From: Rubrolithibacter sp043763625
Lineage (GTDB): Bacteria; Bacteroidota; Bacteroidia; Sphingobacteriales; Sphingobacteriaceae
Assembly: GCA_043763625.1 (NCBI GenBank)
Contig: JAYULL010000068.1
Span: forward strand, 1-55,988
Length of the DNA: 55,988 nt
Reading direction: 5' to 3'
In this document: piece by piece, positions 1-8,547 of the stretch
Layout of the letters: each line of letters opens with the position of its first letter
Numbering within the stretch: position 1 is the stretch's first letter
Made by a program: the position numbers and the translations under genes
Notes under the pieces: model-generated
Told to the model about the DNA's origin: nothing
Databases searched by the model: none
Seen by the model: only the letters and a program-made list of their open reading frames with translations

Positions 1-280
1 TTGATTTTATAAAGTAAATATTTTCCCCGGATTCTAAGTAGATATCTTCAAATGCACCGTAACCGTCACTGTTTCGCCCGGCAATGGGTTCAACCAAATC
101 TTCGCAAAGGACTTTGCATAGAAAACCTTCCGCACCAGTCCTTTCGATTGTGGCCAGTTTATCATTTAAAGGCGTTTCGGGACTTTTTATTTTGTAAACC
201 TTTTCAGTTTGTAGCCTCTGTATCGCTTTAAGTGAGCCATAAATTTCTTTTTCTACATCGTAGGGTATTTCATCTGCCAT
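1..280 (-). CDS. Hypothetical protein, C-terminal part cut by window edge
   Basis: An open frame of 93 codons starts at the ATG at 280 (protein begins MADEIPYDVEKEIYG) and runs off the left edge without a stop. The product is acidic with no signal peptide or membrane segment. I do not recognise a family. A TAnnTTTG box (TAAATTTG on the minus strand, 332-339) lies about 50 bases upstream and could be its promoter. It belongs to the left ICE and is probably an ICE accessory gene. Confidence 0.55.
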   Translation of the reverse strand, partial: MADEIPYDVEKEIYGSLKAIQRLQTEKVYKIKSPETPLNDKLATIERTGAEGFLCKVLCEDLVEPIAGRNSDGYGAFEDIYLESGENIYFIKS

Positions 281-648
281 AGTAGGTGCTGCGAAATAAT
301 GTATGTTTCCTTAACTTGCACTATATAAGATCAAATTTATAAACCTTGATACCTCTATACTGTTTTAATGCAAACTTTGATGATGCCCGTAAACTTGGTA
401 AAAGCTTTTCTCTTTTAACCTTATCCACTCAAATCCGCTTACAATGATGCATTCAGCAAAACTTATGGGCACCGCTTATTTTTTTGCTGCCATTCTCGAT
501 AAGGCCTTTCCCGCAAAAAGCAGAATCTTTACTCCGAAAATGAATGAGATCAGGGATAAGTTTCAAAGTGATACCAGACTGTTGGTCGACCTTGACTACC
601 TTTTTCAAATAGTCCGATATGACGGCTAAAGTAAATTTGCAAGAAGGG
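281..648. other. Intergenic stretch, no gene supported
   Basis: Short frames exist on both strands (for example 444-629 plus and 453-671 minus), but they overlap each other, resemble no family I know, and one runs into the end of the RadC-like gene. Apart from the possible promoter at 332-339 I see nothing here. Confidence 0.5.
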
Positions 649-1173
649 CTATAAATGCCCTTCATCAGCAAAGGAGTAATAACCTTCGCTTGTTAAAATG
701 ATATGGTCTAGTACTGCTATATCAAGCATTTCACCTCCTTTAACAATCTTTTGAGTTAACTGTAAATCGGCAGAGCTGGGTTTTAAATTTCCTGATGGAT
801 GATTGTGAGAAAGGATAATTGAACTAGCGCAAGCTTTTAATGCAGTTGCAAAAATTAACTTAGGATCAGCAACAGTTCCGGACATTCCTCCGGTTGATAT
901 TTCATATATTCCTAATACTTTGTTTGCTCTGTTTAGAAGCACTATTTTAAATTGTTCTTGCAATTCTATCTTATTCAAATCCCAATTGTTAAATAGGATA
1001 GAATAAAGGTCTTTTGAGCTTCCTACCTTCGGCCTTTCGGAAGCTTTGAATTTTGGTCTGTAAGTAACATTGATTTCCGCTACTTGAAACAATCCTACTT
1101 GAGTTGCAACTGCTTTAACTCTTTTAGGTCGAGGTGTTTGAGCCGGGATAGATGGGTTTTGAAGCTTTTCCAT
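649..1173 (-). CDS. RadC-like JAB-domain protein of the left ICE
   Basis: The 174-residue protein carries the JAMM/MPN+ metal motif of the RadC C-terminal domain (SHNHPSGNLKPSSAD near residues 120-134) preceded by GMSGTVADPKLIF. The long frame extends upstream to 1221, but the ATG at 1173 (MEKLQ) is conserved in the second copy at 45228, so I use it. The N-terminal helix-hairpin-helix part of chromosomal RadC is missing, as in most ICE-borne copies. The function is unproven despite the name; a metal-dependent hydrolase fold is expected. It is a close paralogue of 44758-45228 in the right ICE, differing by an insertion near residues 8-21 and scattered substitutions. Confidence 0.85.
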   Translation of the reverse strand: MEKLQNPSIPAQTPRPKRVKAVATQVGLFQVAEINVTYRPKFKASERPKVGSSKDLYSILFNNWDLNKIELQEQFKIVLLNRANKVLGIYEISTGGMSGTVADPKLIFATALKACASSIILSHNHPSGNLKPSSADLQLTQKIVKGGEMLDIAVLDHIILTSEGYYSFADEGHL

Positions 1174-1335
1174 AATGATTTTATTTAAATTAATTATGGC
1201 GCTCTCAGAGGCTAAGGGCAATCAAGGGCAAAAGGAAAAGGAATAAATGGACATAGAGCTAAAGCCAAGTGGGTTTATGCCGGAAGCTTTTGCCCGCTAC
1301 AGCAGCCCTTAGTCTAACTTGGTGCAGATGATTAA
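1174..1335. repeat. Conserved block upstream of radC, copy A
   Basis: About 155 bases upstream of the radC start are nearly identical to 45229-45385 in the right ICE, including the run GGCTAAGGGCAATCAAGGGC and the segment GTTTATGCCGGAAGCTTTTG. Short substitutions lie between conserved stretches. Both copies sit at the same position relative to radC, so this is likely a shared 5' regulatory region or small RNA, but no role can be read directly. A 16-codon plus-strand frame (ATG at 1196) survives in both copies, differing at two residues. Confidence 0.75.
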
Positions 1336-1399
1336 TTAATAATATTCACAAAAACAAAAAAAGAGCTCAAGAGCTCTTCCCCAAAACAGTCTGCTAGAT

Positions 1400-1579
1400 T
1401 TATTTATCCTTATTCTTCCTTTCAGTCACTTCATTTCTGATTTCTTGAGCAAGCGTTTTAATTTCTTGCATGCCCTTACGGACTCGCGTTCCGGCAGCTC
1501 CCGAGTCTTTGTTGTAAAACTTGTCTGCATCTGCTTCTACTGAAGCAAGTAACTCTTTTAGTTTATTAAATTTCTCCAC
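1400..1579 (-). CDS. Histone H1-like (Hc1-type) small protein
   Basis: A 59-residue protein with a GTG start at 1579 (VEKFNKLKELL). It matches the short Bacteroidota H1-like family: a helical N-terminus, the central block AAGTRVRKGMQEIKTLAQEI and a charged C-terminus ending ERKNKDK. This family is usually annotated as histone H1-like or Hc1-like and is thought to bind DNA; that role is family knowledge, not seen here. A paralogue with ATG start lies at 52630-52809 in the right ICE. Genes of this kind commonly ride on ICEs next to conjugation genes. Confidence 0.8.
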   Translation of the reverse strand: MEKFNKLKELLASVEADADKFYNKDSGAAGTRVRKGMQEIKTLAQEIRNEVTERKNKDK

Positions 1580-1768
1580 GTTGATTGATTTTAGTTAGCT
1601 AAGATAAAAACGAAAAAGTAACAGTTTAGAATGTGTTAAGAAAATAGTTGAGTTAAAAACACGCTCTTTAGCTTTCTATGCTAGGGATGAGGGTTTTCCA
1701 TGCTGTAATAGGGCCGGTGTTCCGAAGCAGTTACAAAAACTCGTTTTCTTATTGATGATATTGTATCG

Positions 1769-3073
1769 TTAATCACTATAGCGGAAGGTTCTTGAAACGG
1801 AAGCTTTTCTGATTTTTGCCTTCCTGATTGCCTCTTCTCTTAATAAATTTACCACCTTCAGTTGAACTTCATCTACTATACCCCAATCTTTGGATATATA
1901 AATATCAGTAGTGCGGTGGCCTTCATCAATATGGTTTAAAGCTAGAGCGACATCATCTTTACTGATTCTACAGGTATTTCGTGCAAGGTTGGCAAAAGTG
2001 TGGCGAGCCCAATAAAATGTAATTTCCGGTATCCCTGTTATTTTTCGTAGTTGTTCCATCCCTTTACTTAGCGCTGTATCTAAGCCTCCATACGTCGAGT
2101 ATCTTCCAGAAAGCTTTTCAAGGTATTTATTCAATAAGGGTTTCGTTTCTTCTAAAGCTTTAATGCTTATAAACGCATTATCCTTTCTTCTTCCCTCTGT
2201 TTTCGATCGGTTATAGTCTATTCTTCCATTTCTTATATCCCTGATTTTAAGGTTATAGAGATCCACTGCGTTAATTCCACATAAGTAGAAGGATAGCATG
2301 AACAAGTCTCGGGCAAGCTCAGCCCTGCTTCCGCACTTAACTTCACAATCCAGAATAATTTTAATTTGATCGATCGTAAGATTGCGTTTCTTAGTTTGAG
2401 GAGCCGAACCTATTTTATATTTCTTGAATGGGTAGTGTTTGATTTTAAATAATCCGAGGTCCTCATTGTTATAATACCTACATGCTGCATTAAAAAGAGT
2501 CCGGAGATCACGCATATGATTATGAAGACCGCTGTTAGACAGACCGCATTCCCGCGTTTCAACAACCTTTCCTAATTGATTTATTCGCTTCATCGTTCTC
2601 TCGCTGCGTAAATATTTCTCATACGAGACAAGCATGTTACTGTTTATCTCGGTAATAGAAATAGATTCCCGGTTAAAGTAATCAATTAGACTATTTCGAA
2701 CTGTACGATGGGTATTTGCTGTTCCGATCCGGTTTTCCTTCTTTAAATTCTCGATGTATTCAGAACAAAACTTTATAAAATCTATTTCAGAGTCTTTATC
2801 TCTCAAGTAATCCCGGAGAGCCTCACAAGAAAAAAAATCTAATTTAGAACCCAGTACACTAATGGTTTCGCGATAATCATCAAGCGTCTTTTCCAGAAGC
2901 TTTAGAATAAATTTATCCTTGATTTTAAACTTTGAATCAAGCTGCTTTTTTGATAGAAAGTGGGAGGTGTCGACGTACTTCTTTTCCCCTTTGTGGTACA
3001 CCCGTATTTTTACGTTGTAAGTTCCATCGGATTTTTCATGGTGCTGGTAAACTACTGCATTAACGGTTGCCAT
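1769..3073 (-). CDS. Tyrosine recombinase (ICE integrase)
   Basis: A phage-type integrase of 434 residues. The arm-binding N-terminus begins MATVNAVVYQHHE (ATG at 3073). The frame extends to 3139, but the first 22 residues look unlike the family. The SAM-like core-binding domain spans about 95-200. The catalytic domain has YWARHTF (Arg II box with Tyr in place of the usual His), a GH box (DEGHRTT) and the nucleophile in DIYIS. The canonical Arg I position reads LCGINAVDLY, so Arg I appears to be replaced, as is known for IntDOT relatives. It is transcribed away from the adjacent tRNA, the usual layout for integration at a tRNA 3' end. Confidence 0.9.
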   Translation of the reverse strand: MATVNAVVYQHHEKSDGTYNVKIRVYHKGEKKYVDTSHFLSKKQLDSKFKIKDKFILKLLEKTLDDYRETISVLGSKLDFFSCEALRDYLRDKDSEIDFIKFCSEYIENLKKENRIGTANTHRTVRNSLIDYFNRESISITEINSNMLVSYEKYLRSERTMKRINQLGKVVETRECGLSNSGLHNHMRDLRTLFNAACRYYNNEDLGLFKIKHYPFKKYKIGSAPQTKKRNLTIDQIKIILDCEVKCGSRAELARDLFMLSFYLCGINAVDLYNLKIRDIRNGRIDYNRSKTEGRRKDNAFISIKALEETKPLLNKYLEKLSGRYSTYGGLDTALSKGMEQLRKITGIPEITFYWARHTFANLARNTCRISKDDVALALNHIDEGHRTTDIYISKDWGIVDEVQLKVVNLLREEAIRKAKIRKASVSRTFRYSD

Positions 3074-3214
3074 AATTAATTCATTTCTACCGCAAATCTT
3101 CGTGACGTATTTGTGAAGTTTTTGCGTTAAGTTCAACAAAAAATTATGTAAATCATGCGACCAAGACCTTACGAATGCCGGTGCATTTAACCGCTAATAA
3201 ATAGCTTTAAAAGC

Positions 3215-3252
3215 AAAAAAAGCCCATTTTCATTACGAAAATAGGCTTTTTT
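3215..3252. terminator. Bidirectional terminator between tRNA and integrase
   Basis: The arms AAAAAAAGCC/GGCTTTTTT and ATTTTC/GAAAAT form a strong hairpin with A and T runs on both sides, so it can end transcription of the tRNA on the minus strand. It lies inside the presumed attachment region. Confidence 0.75.
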
Positions 3253-3258
3253 ACTTCG

Positions 3259-3332
3259 TGCGCCCAGCAGGGCTCGAACCTGCGACCAAAAGATTATGAG
3301 TCTTCTACTCTAACCGACTGAGCTATGGGCGC
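3259..3332 (-). tRNA. tRNA with anticodon CAT (Met or Ile2)
   Basis: A 74-base cloverleaf: acceptor stem GCGCCCA/TGGGCGC with discriminator A, D arm GCTC/GAGT, anticodon stem GAAGA/TCTTT around loop CTCATAA, and T arm GCAGG-TTCGAGC-CCTGC. CCA is not encoded. Anticodon CAT can be elongator Met or, after lysidine modification, Ile2. The TTGGTCGC variable region resembles Ile2, but I cannot decide. Its 3' end faces the left ICE integrase. Confidence 0.93.
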
Positions 3333-3423
3333 CTCAAAAATGAGTTTGCAATTTTACGACTTTAGAATCTATTTTAAAAGCTACTATTGCAAATTTCCTG
3401 AGTTTTAAGCATTATATCATTAC

Positions 3424-4314
3424 CTATATATCGCAAATTCCGATACTTTGTTTTAATGAGGCCAGTTTATCGGCACGTTTAGGAATAAACTCCTGTGCTA
3501 CGAAGCCTTTATATCCTGTCTCCTTAATAGCCTGCATAATAAGAGGATAGTTAAGCTCTTGGGTTTCATCAATCTCATTACGTCCTGGTACTCCGCCGGT
3601 ATGATAGTGATTGATGTAAGGATGAAATTCTTTAATGGTAGCAACAACGTCGCCTTCCATAATCTGCATATGGTAAATGTCATACAATAGTTTAAACTTG
3701 TCCGAGCCTACCATTTTGCATAGTTCAACACCCCATTTTGTATGATCGCACATATAGTCTTTATGATCGCGTTTGCTGTTTAGCAATTCCATGGTCATCG
3801 TAACTTTGTACTTTTCCGCAGTTTTCATCAAACGTTTCAAAGCGTCAGCACAATTTTTTAAGCCGGTTTCGTCATCCATGCCGTTTCTATTGCCTGAAAA
3901 GCAAATGATTTGAGAGAGACCTGCCTTGGCTGCTTTTGGAATTACTTCCTCAAAACTTTTCACTAATTCATCATGAAGTTTCGGGTTGTTAAATCCTTCA
4001 GCTATGCCTTTTCCGGCACCCCACGGCAAAGCGCATGTTAACCCGTGTTTTTGAATTACCGGCCATTCGTCCGGGCCCATTAATTCTACTGATTGGATTC
4101 CCATGGCTTTTGCAGCCTTACAAAGATCCTCCAAAGGAATATCGCCGTAGCACCATTTGCACACCGAATGATTTATGTTACCCTTCAGATGCATATCCTC
4201 CAATTCGAAGGCTTCAACAACTCCCCCCGGAAGCATGGCTGCTGCCGACAATGCTGCACCTCCTGCCAAGCTTTTCAAAGCAAAGCGGCGAGAGAATTTT
4301 TCGTTCGATTTCAT
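3424..4314 (-). CDS. Tat-exported sugar isomerase-like TIM-barrel protein (hydroxypyruvate isomerase family)
   Basis: The 296-residue protein begins with a twin-arginine signal (SRRFALKSLAGGAALSAAA, residues 8-26). A xylose-isomerase-like TIM barrel follows. Candidate metal ligands are the Glu of TMELLNS, the Asp of LLYDIYHMQ, the His of NHYHTGG and the Glu of VAQEFIPKR. The family includes hydroxypyruvate isomerases and sugar epimerases; Bacteroidota have many exported members whose substrate is unknown. It starts 37 bases after the large cytochrome-containing gene upstream and is probably co-transcribed with it, so a shared role in periplasmic sugar conversion is likely. Confidence 0.85.
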   Translation of the reverse strand: MKSNEKFSRRFALKSLAGGAALSAAAMLPGGVVEAFELEDMHLKGNINHSVCKWCYGDIPLEDLCKAAKAMGIQSVELMGPDEWPVIQKHGLTCALPWGAGKGIAEGFNNPKLHDELVKSFEEVIPKAAKAGLSQIICFSGNRNGMDDETGLKNCADALKRLMKTAEKYKVTMTMELLNSKRDHKDYMCDHTKWGVELCKMVGSDKFKLLYDIYHMQIMEGDVVATIKEFHPYINHYHTGGVPGRNEIDETQELNYPLIMQAIKETGYKGFVAQEFIPKRADKLASLKQSIGICDI

Positions 4315-4351
4315 TATTAAATGTTTTATAGTTTAAACCCCGTGTCCGAGA

Positions 4352-7300
4352 TTATTTTAATGAATACAAATACTCTACTAAGTTTACTAAATCTTGTTGA
4401 GACATAGCCTCATCTAATCCTTTAGGCATCATAGACCCTTTCATCTCAGTCATTGAAGCAATTTTAGATTTTTCCATTTTTGTTTTAGCCCCCCCGGGAC
4501 TTGACACCTCTACTACATCCTCCGTCTTGCTGGTAATAATTCCTCCCATTTCGCTTCCGTCTTTAAGTTTAATTGTATAGCCTTCATAGCCGAAACTAAT
4601 TCCGGCATCAGGGTCAACAATAGCAGTGTAAAGAGCTCCCTTAGTTAATTTACCTCCAATTTGGGTTAAAGCGGGGCCGAACTTAACCCCTTTATTTCCT
4701 GCTTGATGACAAACAGTACAAGTTTGCATAAATACTTTTTCTCCGGCTTTAGATTGACCTGTTCGTTTTGCTAAAGCATCAATATTTAAAGATTTCTTTT
4801 CCGAAGTGTTAGTTCCAACACTGCTAAACAGCTTCGCTGCTTCTTCTCTTACACCACCCTTTATCGCACTTTTTAAAGTTGCAGCCGCAGCTGCGTTCAG
4901 TTCTTTGGGGAGTTTACCTTCCTTTGCCATCTTTAACAAGTTGTCTTCGGCGCTCCATCCTTTCCCATACTGTTTAACAGCTGCTTCCCGTAGTTCAATT
5001 CTTTCAGCCTTATCGAACATTATACCTTCTAATATCTTTCTACCGTCATTATTATCCGCAGCACCTAAAGCTTCAATTGCTTGAGGAGCCTTCGCCGGAT
5101 CTTTTAAAGCACTTTGAAATAACCCTACTCCGTTATTACTTAATAAAAGCCGGGCTGCGTCGTTTCTAAAATTGCCCTCTGTCATAGCCATTGCAAAAAG
5201 GTCTTGGTTGTGATTTTTCACTTGATACTTTTTGATAAGTTCCAAGAATGCCTGCTTGCCTTTTAGGCTTTGCAAATTTTTCTCCAAGATGGCTTGCAAT
5301 TCAGCCGAATTATTTACAGTTGAAGCCGGAATAATCTCAAGAGTTGTTTTCACAATTTCCTCTTTGTCGGCTCCGTTATATTTCAGCAAGGAAGTTAAGA
5401 TTTGGCCCTTAGAGTCATCTTTTATAAAATCAAAAGCTCTAAAATATCTTAAACGATCCGCTGCAGGGGTAGATTGATTTTTAATCATATCCGCCAAAAT
5501 CGGCAAGGCAAGCTTAGTTCGCGAGCGCCACACAATATCACTTGCAGCTTTAGTGTTTAAATTACCGGCTTTAGCTTTCCATACCGGGAAGAAAGCATCC
5601 CATTGTTCGTCGGCACCAATTCCTAATGCTTCTAAATACCAGCGGTCTTGTCCGTCATATTTAGATGCAAGCTCAGCCCACAATACGGCAGCTTCGGGCG
5701 ACTTGTTATGATGTAAAGCGACTAAAACCTCTCGACGAACTTGTGCACTCGGGTCTTTCACCAATTGCTTAGCGTAAGGAATGATGTCTTTTTCAGTTTG
5801 ACGAGCTAACCGCAATCCCGCAATCCTGATATCTTGATTTTTGTCTTTTAAAGCTTCAGAAATGTATTTTTTGCTCTTGCCTTCTATTTTGCCTAATAAC
5901 CATAATGCTCTTGCACGCATCCGTTGATTATCCGAAGACCAAAGTTTTTTAAGTGCCGGCTCTGCTTTTGTTCCCCATTCGTGCAATTGAGTCCAAGCCA
6001 AATAACGAGTTGCAAGATTCGGGTTCTGAAGCGCTTTAACTGCGCTTTCAGGAGTCGATAAATCCAAAGCAGCAGTTTTGTAAGCAACCCCTGCCGGAGC
6101 AACTCTAAAAACTCTACCGCGATTCAAATCTCCTACTTGGTGTCCTCCTACTCCCGGGTCGTACCAATCGGTAACAATTAACGAGCCGTCGGGAGCTACA
6201 CAAACATCTGAAGGACGGAACCATTGATCGCGACCTTTAACTACCGGAACTATACTTCCGGAATAACCTGCCCCGCTATTTTTTACCGGGTAGGAGCGAA
6301 CGATGTTGTGTCCGGGTTCGCAATGGATCATTTGATTTCTAAACTCTTCGGGCAATAAATTTCCTTCGTACACTATCATCCCGGTAGGAGAACCCGATCC
6401 GGTAAATAAAAGGTTCGGCATGGTTCCCGGATCGTTTTGGTGCCAGTGGCGCTTAGGGATTTCTTTCTCCCAATTTGTTCGGTATGATTGCCATCCGGCA
6501 CCTGTCATTTCATCGGTATAGCCGTAATTACCAAACTCCATTACGTAGTTTATACGCACACCCTGATTTCCGTCATCATCGTTATCAGACTGCCACAAAG
6601 TTCCGTATGAATCAACGGCAGCTTCGTAATTATTGCGGAAATTGTGTGCCAGAACTTCAAACTCGCTTCCGTCAGGATTTACTCTGAAAATCATTCCTTG
6701 GCGATATGGATTCCCTTTTGCATTAACTTCTTTCCCGTCCTTATCTACTACCGCTTTTCCGTTTTTGTCTAAAATCTGTTCGCCGGCATTACCAAAGTTG
6801 AAATAAAATTTACCGTCAGGTCCGAAAGTGAAAGAGTGCACGGCATGGTCATGCTGCTCCCCTGCAATTCCGGTATATAAAACTTCCTTTTTATCCGGTT
6901 TATCATCACCGTCAGTATCAGTAAACATAAATACTTTGGGACTGCAAGACACGATAACTTTATTCCCGAAAACAGCAATTCCTAATGCGGCATTAATATC
7001 AGTGCCTTGATAATATACTTTAGATTTATCTGCTACGCCGTCACCGTTGGTGTCTTCCAAAATCATAATCCTGTCTCCTTCTTGTTTTACAGGATGTGTA
7101 GGATTAATCTCGGTGCGATAATTGAAGGCTTCTGTGAGCCAAACACGGCCCTTTGAATCAACATCTAAATTTGTAGGATTTGTAATCGTCGGCTCTGACG
7201 AAAACAACGAAACTGCCAACCCCTTTGCAGGCTCTAAACCTGCAACCGCATTTTTTGACATCCGCTTTTCTTCGTCAGGCATTTTATCATACAAAGAATC

Positions 7301-7396
7301 AATTTGAGCCGAAGAAAACGATTTTGATATATCGTTATAGGACGCTAAACCAAAAGCAAGAGCAATGGCACCTGCCGAAAGATATTTTTTACGCAT
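4352..7396 (-). CDS. PVC-type haem-binding protein: beta-propeller, HEAT repeats, cytochrome c domain
   Basis: A 1014-residue secreted protein. The start MRKKYLSAGAIALAFGLAS gives a signal peptide; the frame's extra 36 residues upstream (to 7504) are rejected because they would bury it. An L-sorbosone/glucose-dehydrogenase-like propeller spans roughly 60-430 (RVWLTEAFNYRTE, DWYDPGVGGHQ). HEAT-type helical repeats spread over about 440-860 (RREVLVALHHN). A C-terminal cytochrome c domain carries CTVCH, with Met-rich GSMMPKG as possible axial ligand. Proteins of this architecture are predicted to oxidise sugars in the periplasm and pass electrons to cytochromes. First gene of the unit that includes the downstream isomerase-like gene. 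Confidence 0.88.
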   Translation of the reverse strand: MRKKYLSAGAIALAFGLASYNDISKSFSSAQIDSLYDKMPDEEKRMSKNAVAGLEPAKGLAVSLFSSEPTITNPTNLDVDSKGRVWLTEAFNYRTEINPTHPVKQEGDRIMILEDTNGDGVADKSKVYYQGTDINAALGIAVFGNKVIVSCSPKVFMFTDTDGDDKPDKKEVLYTGIAGEQHDHAVHSFTFGPDGKFYFNFGNAGEQILDKNGKAVVDKDGKEVNAKGNPYRQGMIFRVNPDGSEFEVLAHNFRNNYEAAVDSYGTLWQSDNDDDGNQGVRINYVMEFGNYGYTDEMTGAGWQSYRTNWEKEIPKRHWHQNDPGTMPNLLFTGSGSPTGMIVYEGNLLPEEFRNQMIHCEPGHNIVRSYPVKNSGAGYSGSIVPVVKGRDQWFRPSDVCVAPDGSLIVTDWYDPGVGGHQVGDLNRGRVFRVAPAGVAYKTAALDLSTPESAVKALQNPNLATRYLAWTQLHEWGTKAEPALKKLWSSDNQRMRARALWLLGKIEGKSKKYISEALKDKNQDIRIAGLRLARQTEKDIIPYAKQLVKDPSAQVRREVLVALHHNKSPEAAVLWAELASKYDGQDRWYLEALGIGADEQWDAFFPVWKAKAGNLNTKAASDIVWRSRTKLALPILADMIKNQSTPAADRLRYFRAFDFIKDDSKGQILTSLLKYNGADKEEIVKTTLEIIPASTVNNSAELQAILEKNLQSLKGKQAFLELIKKYQVKNHNQDLFAMAMTEGNFRNDAARLLLSNNGVGLFQSALKDPAKAPQAIEALGAADNNDGRKILEGIMFDKAERIELREAAVKQYGKGWSAEDNLLKMAKEGKLPKELNAAAAATLKSAIKGGVREEAAKLFSSVGTNTSEKKSLNIDALAKRTGQSKAGEKVFMQTCTVCHQAGNKGVKFGPALTQIGGKLTKGALYTAIVDPDAGISFGYEGYTIKLKDGSEMGGIITSKTEDVVEVSSPGGAKTKMEKSKIASMTEMKGSMMPKGLDEAMSQQDLVNLVEYLYSLK

Positions 7397-7532
7397 AGTA
7401 CAAAGAAGTATGTTTGTTTTGAGTTTATAATCAGTAAATATCCGAGCAATTCGGAACTGCAATTTATACTTTCCAATATTCCGAAAAAAGTACCGCAATA
7501 GCAAATAAAATACATCATTTAGTAGGGTTAAG

Positions 7533-8203
7533 ATGAAATTAAAAACAAGTATGAAACATTTAAAAAATATAATTTTTGATTATGGTAACGTGATCTTCAT
7601 GATAGATTTTAAACTCACCCAACATACATTTACAGAGCTGGGCATAAAAAGCGTGGAGTGCTTTTTTGATCATTCCGGCCATGCCGAATTGTTTAATGAA
7701 TTTGAAAAAGGCACAATAACGGCTGCAGAATTTAGAGACGGGATACGAAAAGCGACCGAAAAACTTGATTTAACCGATGAAGAAATGACAAAGCATGGAA
7801 TACGCTATTATTAGGTGTTCCTCCGAGAAACCACGAGGTTTTATTGGAAGCCAAAAATCGCTACCGAACTTTTCTGCTAAGCAACAACAACGAAATTCAC
7901 TACAATTGGATAATAGATTACCTGAAAAGAGAATACCGGCTTGAATCTAATTCAATATTTTTTGAAAAAGACTATTATTCTCATCTAATGGGGATGCGCA
8001 AACCCGACCCGGATATTTTTGAGTTTGTGCTGCAAGAACAAAATTTGGAGCCTGAAGAAACCTTGTTTATAGACGATAGTCCGCAACACTTAAAAACTGC
8101 CAACAACTTAGGCTTACAAACTCACCTCTTAAAAAAAGGAGAAACTTTAGAAGATTATATGTATAGTTCCGGCTTACTGACGAAAAAAATCAAGCAATTT
8201 TAA
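7533..8203 (+). pseudogene. HAD-family hydrolase split by one missing base
   Basis: Two frames together make a normal HAD hydrolase of about 220 residues. The first (7533-7814) carries the nucleophile motif IIFDYGNV; the second (from about 7793) carries the lysine motif RKPDPDIF and acidic motif LFIDDSPQHL. The first frame reads MTKHGIRYY then a stop, whereas restoring one A at about 7791 gives TKAWNTLLLGVP, the motif expected in this family. The gene is therefore a recent pseudogene or carries a sequencing error in an A run. The first Met of the family is probably at 7533 or 7551. Substrate unknown. Confidence 0.8.
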
Positions 8204-8241
8204 CTCCTAAACAAAACCGTAGAGAGTCTTGTTAAGCAGAT

Positions 8242-8547
8242 ATGGAACATTATTCGTCATTACTCGAAGCATTAAACGGCCTAAAAGCTCGGGGTTTTAC
8301 CTTAGATTTTAATTTGGCAAACGGCACTTTGCATAACAGCACTCAGAATATTAACCTAAAGCCCGAAGATTTTACGATTTGTGAACTCCACCGGTTTGAA
8401 GGAATGTCTGACCCTTCCGAAAACTCTATTGTTTACGGAATAGAATCGACTAAATTTAACGTAAAAGGAGTTTTTATAAATGCTTACGGTGTGTATGCCG
8501 ACGATGTTAGTGAGGATTTACTAAAGAAGCTGAATACACCCGGTTAA
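8242..8547 (+). CDS. Small conserved Bacteroidota protein
   Basis: A 101-residue soluble protein with ATG at 8242. Its blocks GFTLDFNLANGTL, LKPEDFTICELHRFEGMSDP and VYGIES match a small family often labelled phosphoribosylpyrophosphate synthetase in databases, although it lacks PRPP synthetase motifs. The name is therefore not trustworthy. It ends 4 bases into the convergent proline dehydrogenase gene. Function unknown. Confidence 0.75.
   Translation: MEHYSSLLEALNGLKARGFTLDFNLANGTLHNSTQNINLKPEDFTICELHRFEGMSDPSENSIVYGIESTKFNVKGVFINAYGVYADDVSEDLLKKLNTPG

Larger units (their letters stand above)
1..3270. mobile_element. End of an integrative conjugative element inserted at tRNA(CAT)
   Basis: The integrase gene lies directly beside the 3' end of a tRNA gene and is transcribed away from it. 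It is accompanied by a RadC-like protein and a histone H1-like protein, both typical cargo of Bacteroidota ICEs. Only the integrase-proximal end is visible and the conjugation genes would lie to the left of the window. The outer boundary is placed in the tRNA 3' half because tyrosine recombinases of this group use tRNA 3' ends. The exact att core cannot be read without the other end. Confidence 0.7.

Noticed and set aside
444..671. Overlapping short frames on both strands
   Set aside because: They overlap one another and the RadC-like gene end, have no recognisable composition or start signals and no family resemblance.
4035..4331. Antisense frames over the isomerase-like gene
   Set aside because: The sense frame has a Tat signal and catalytic residues; the antisense translation is low in structure.
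8242..8547. PRPP synthetase annotation
   Set aside because: At 101 residues and without the PRPP or ATP motifs it cannot be that enzyme; the label is a database habit.
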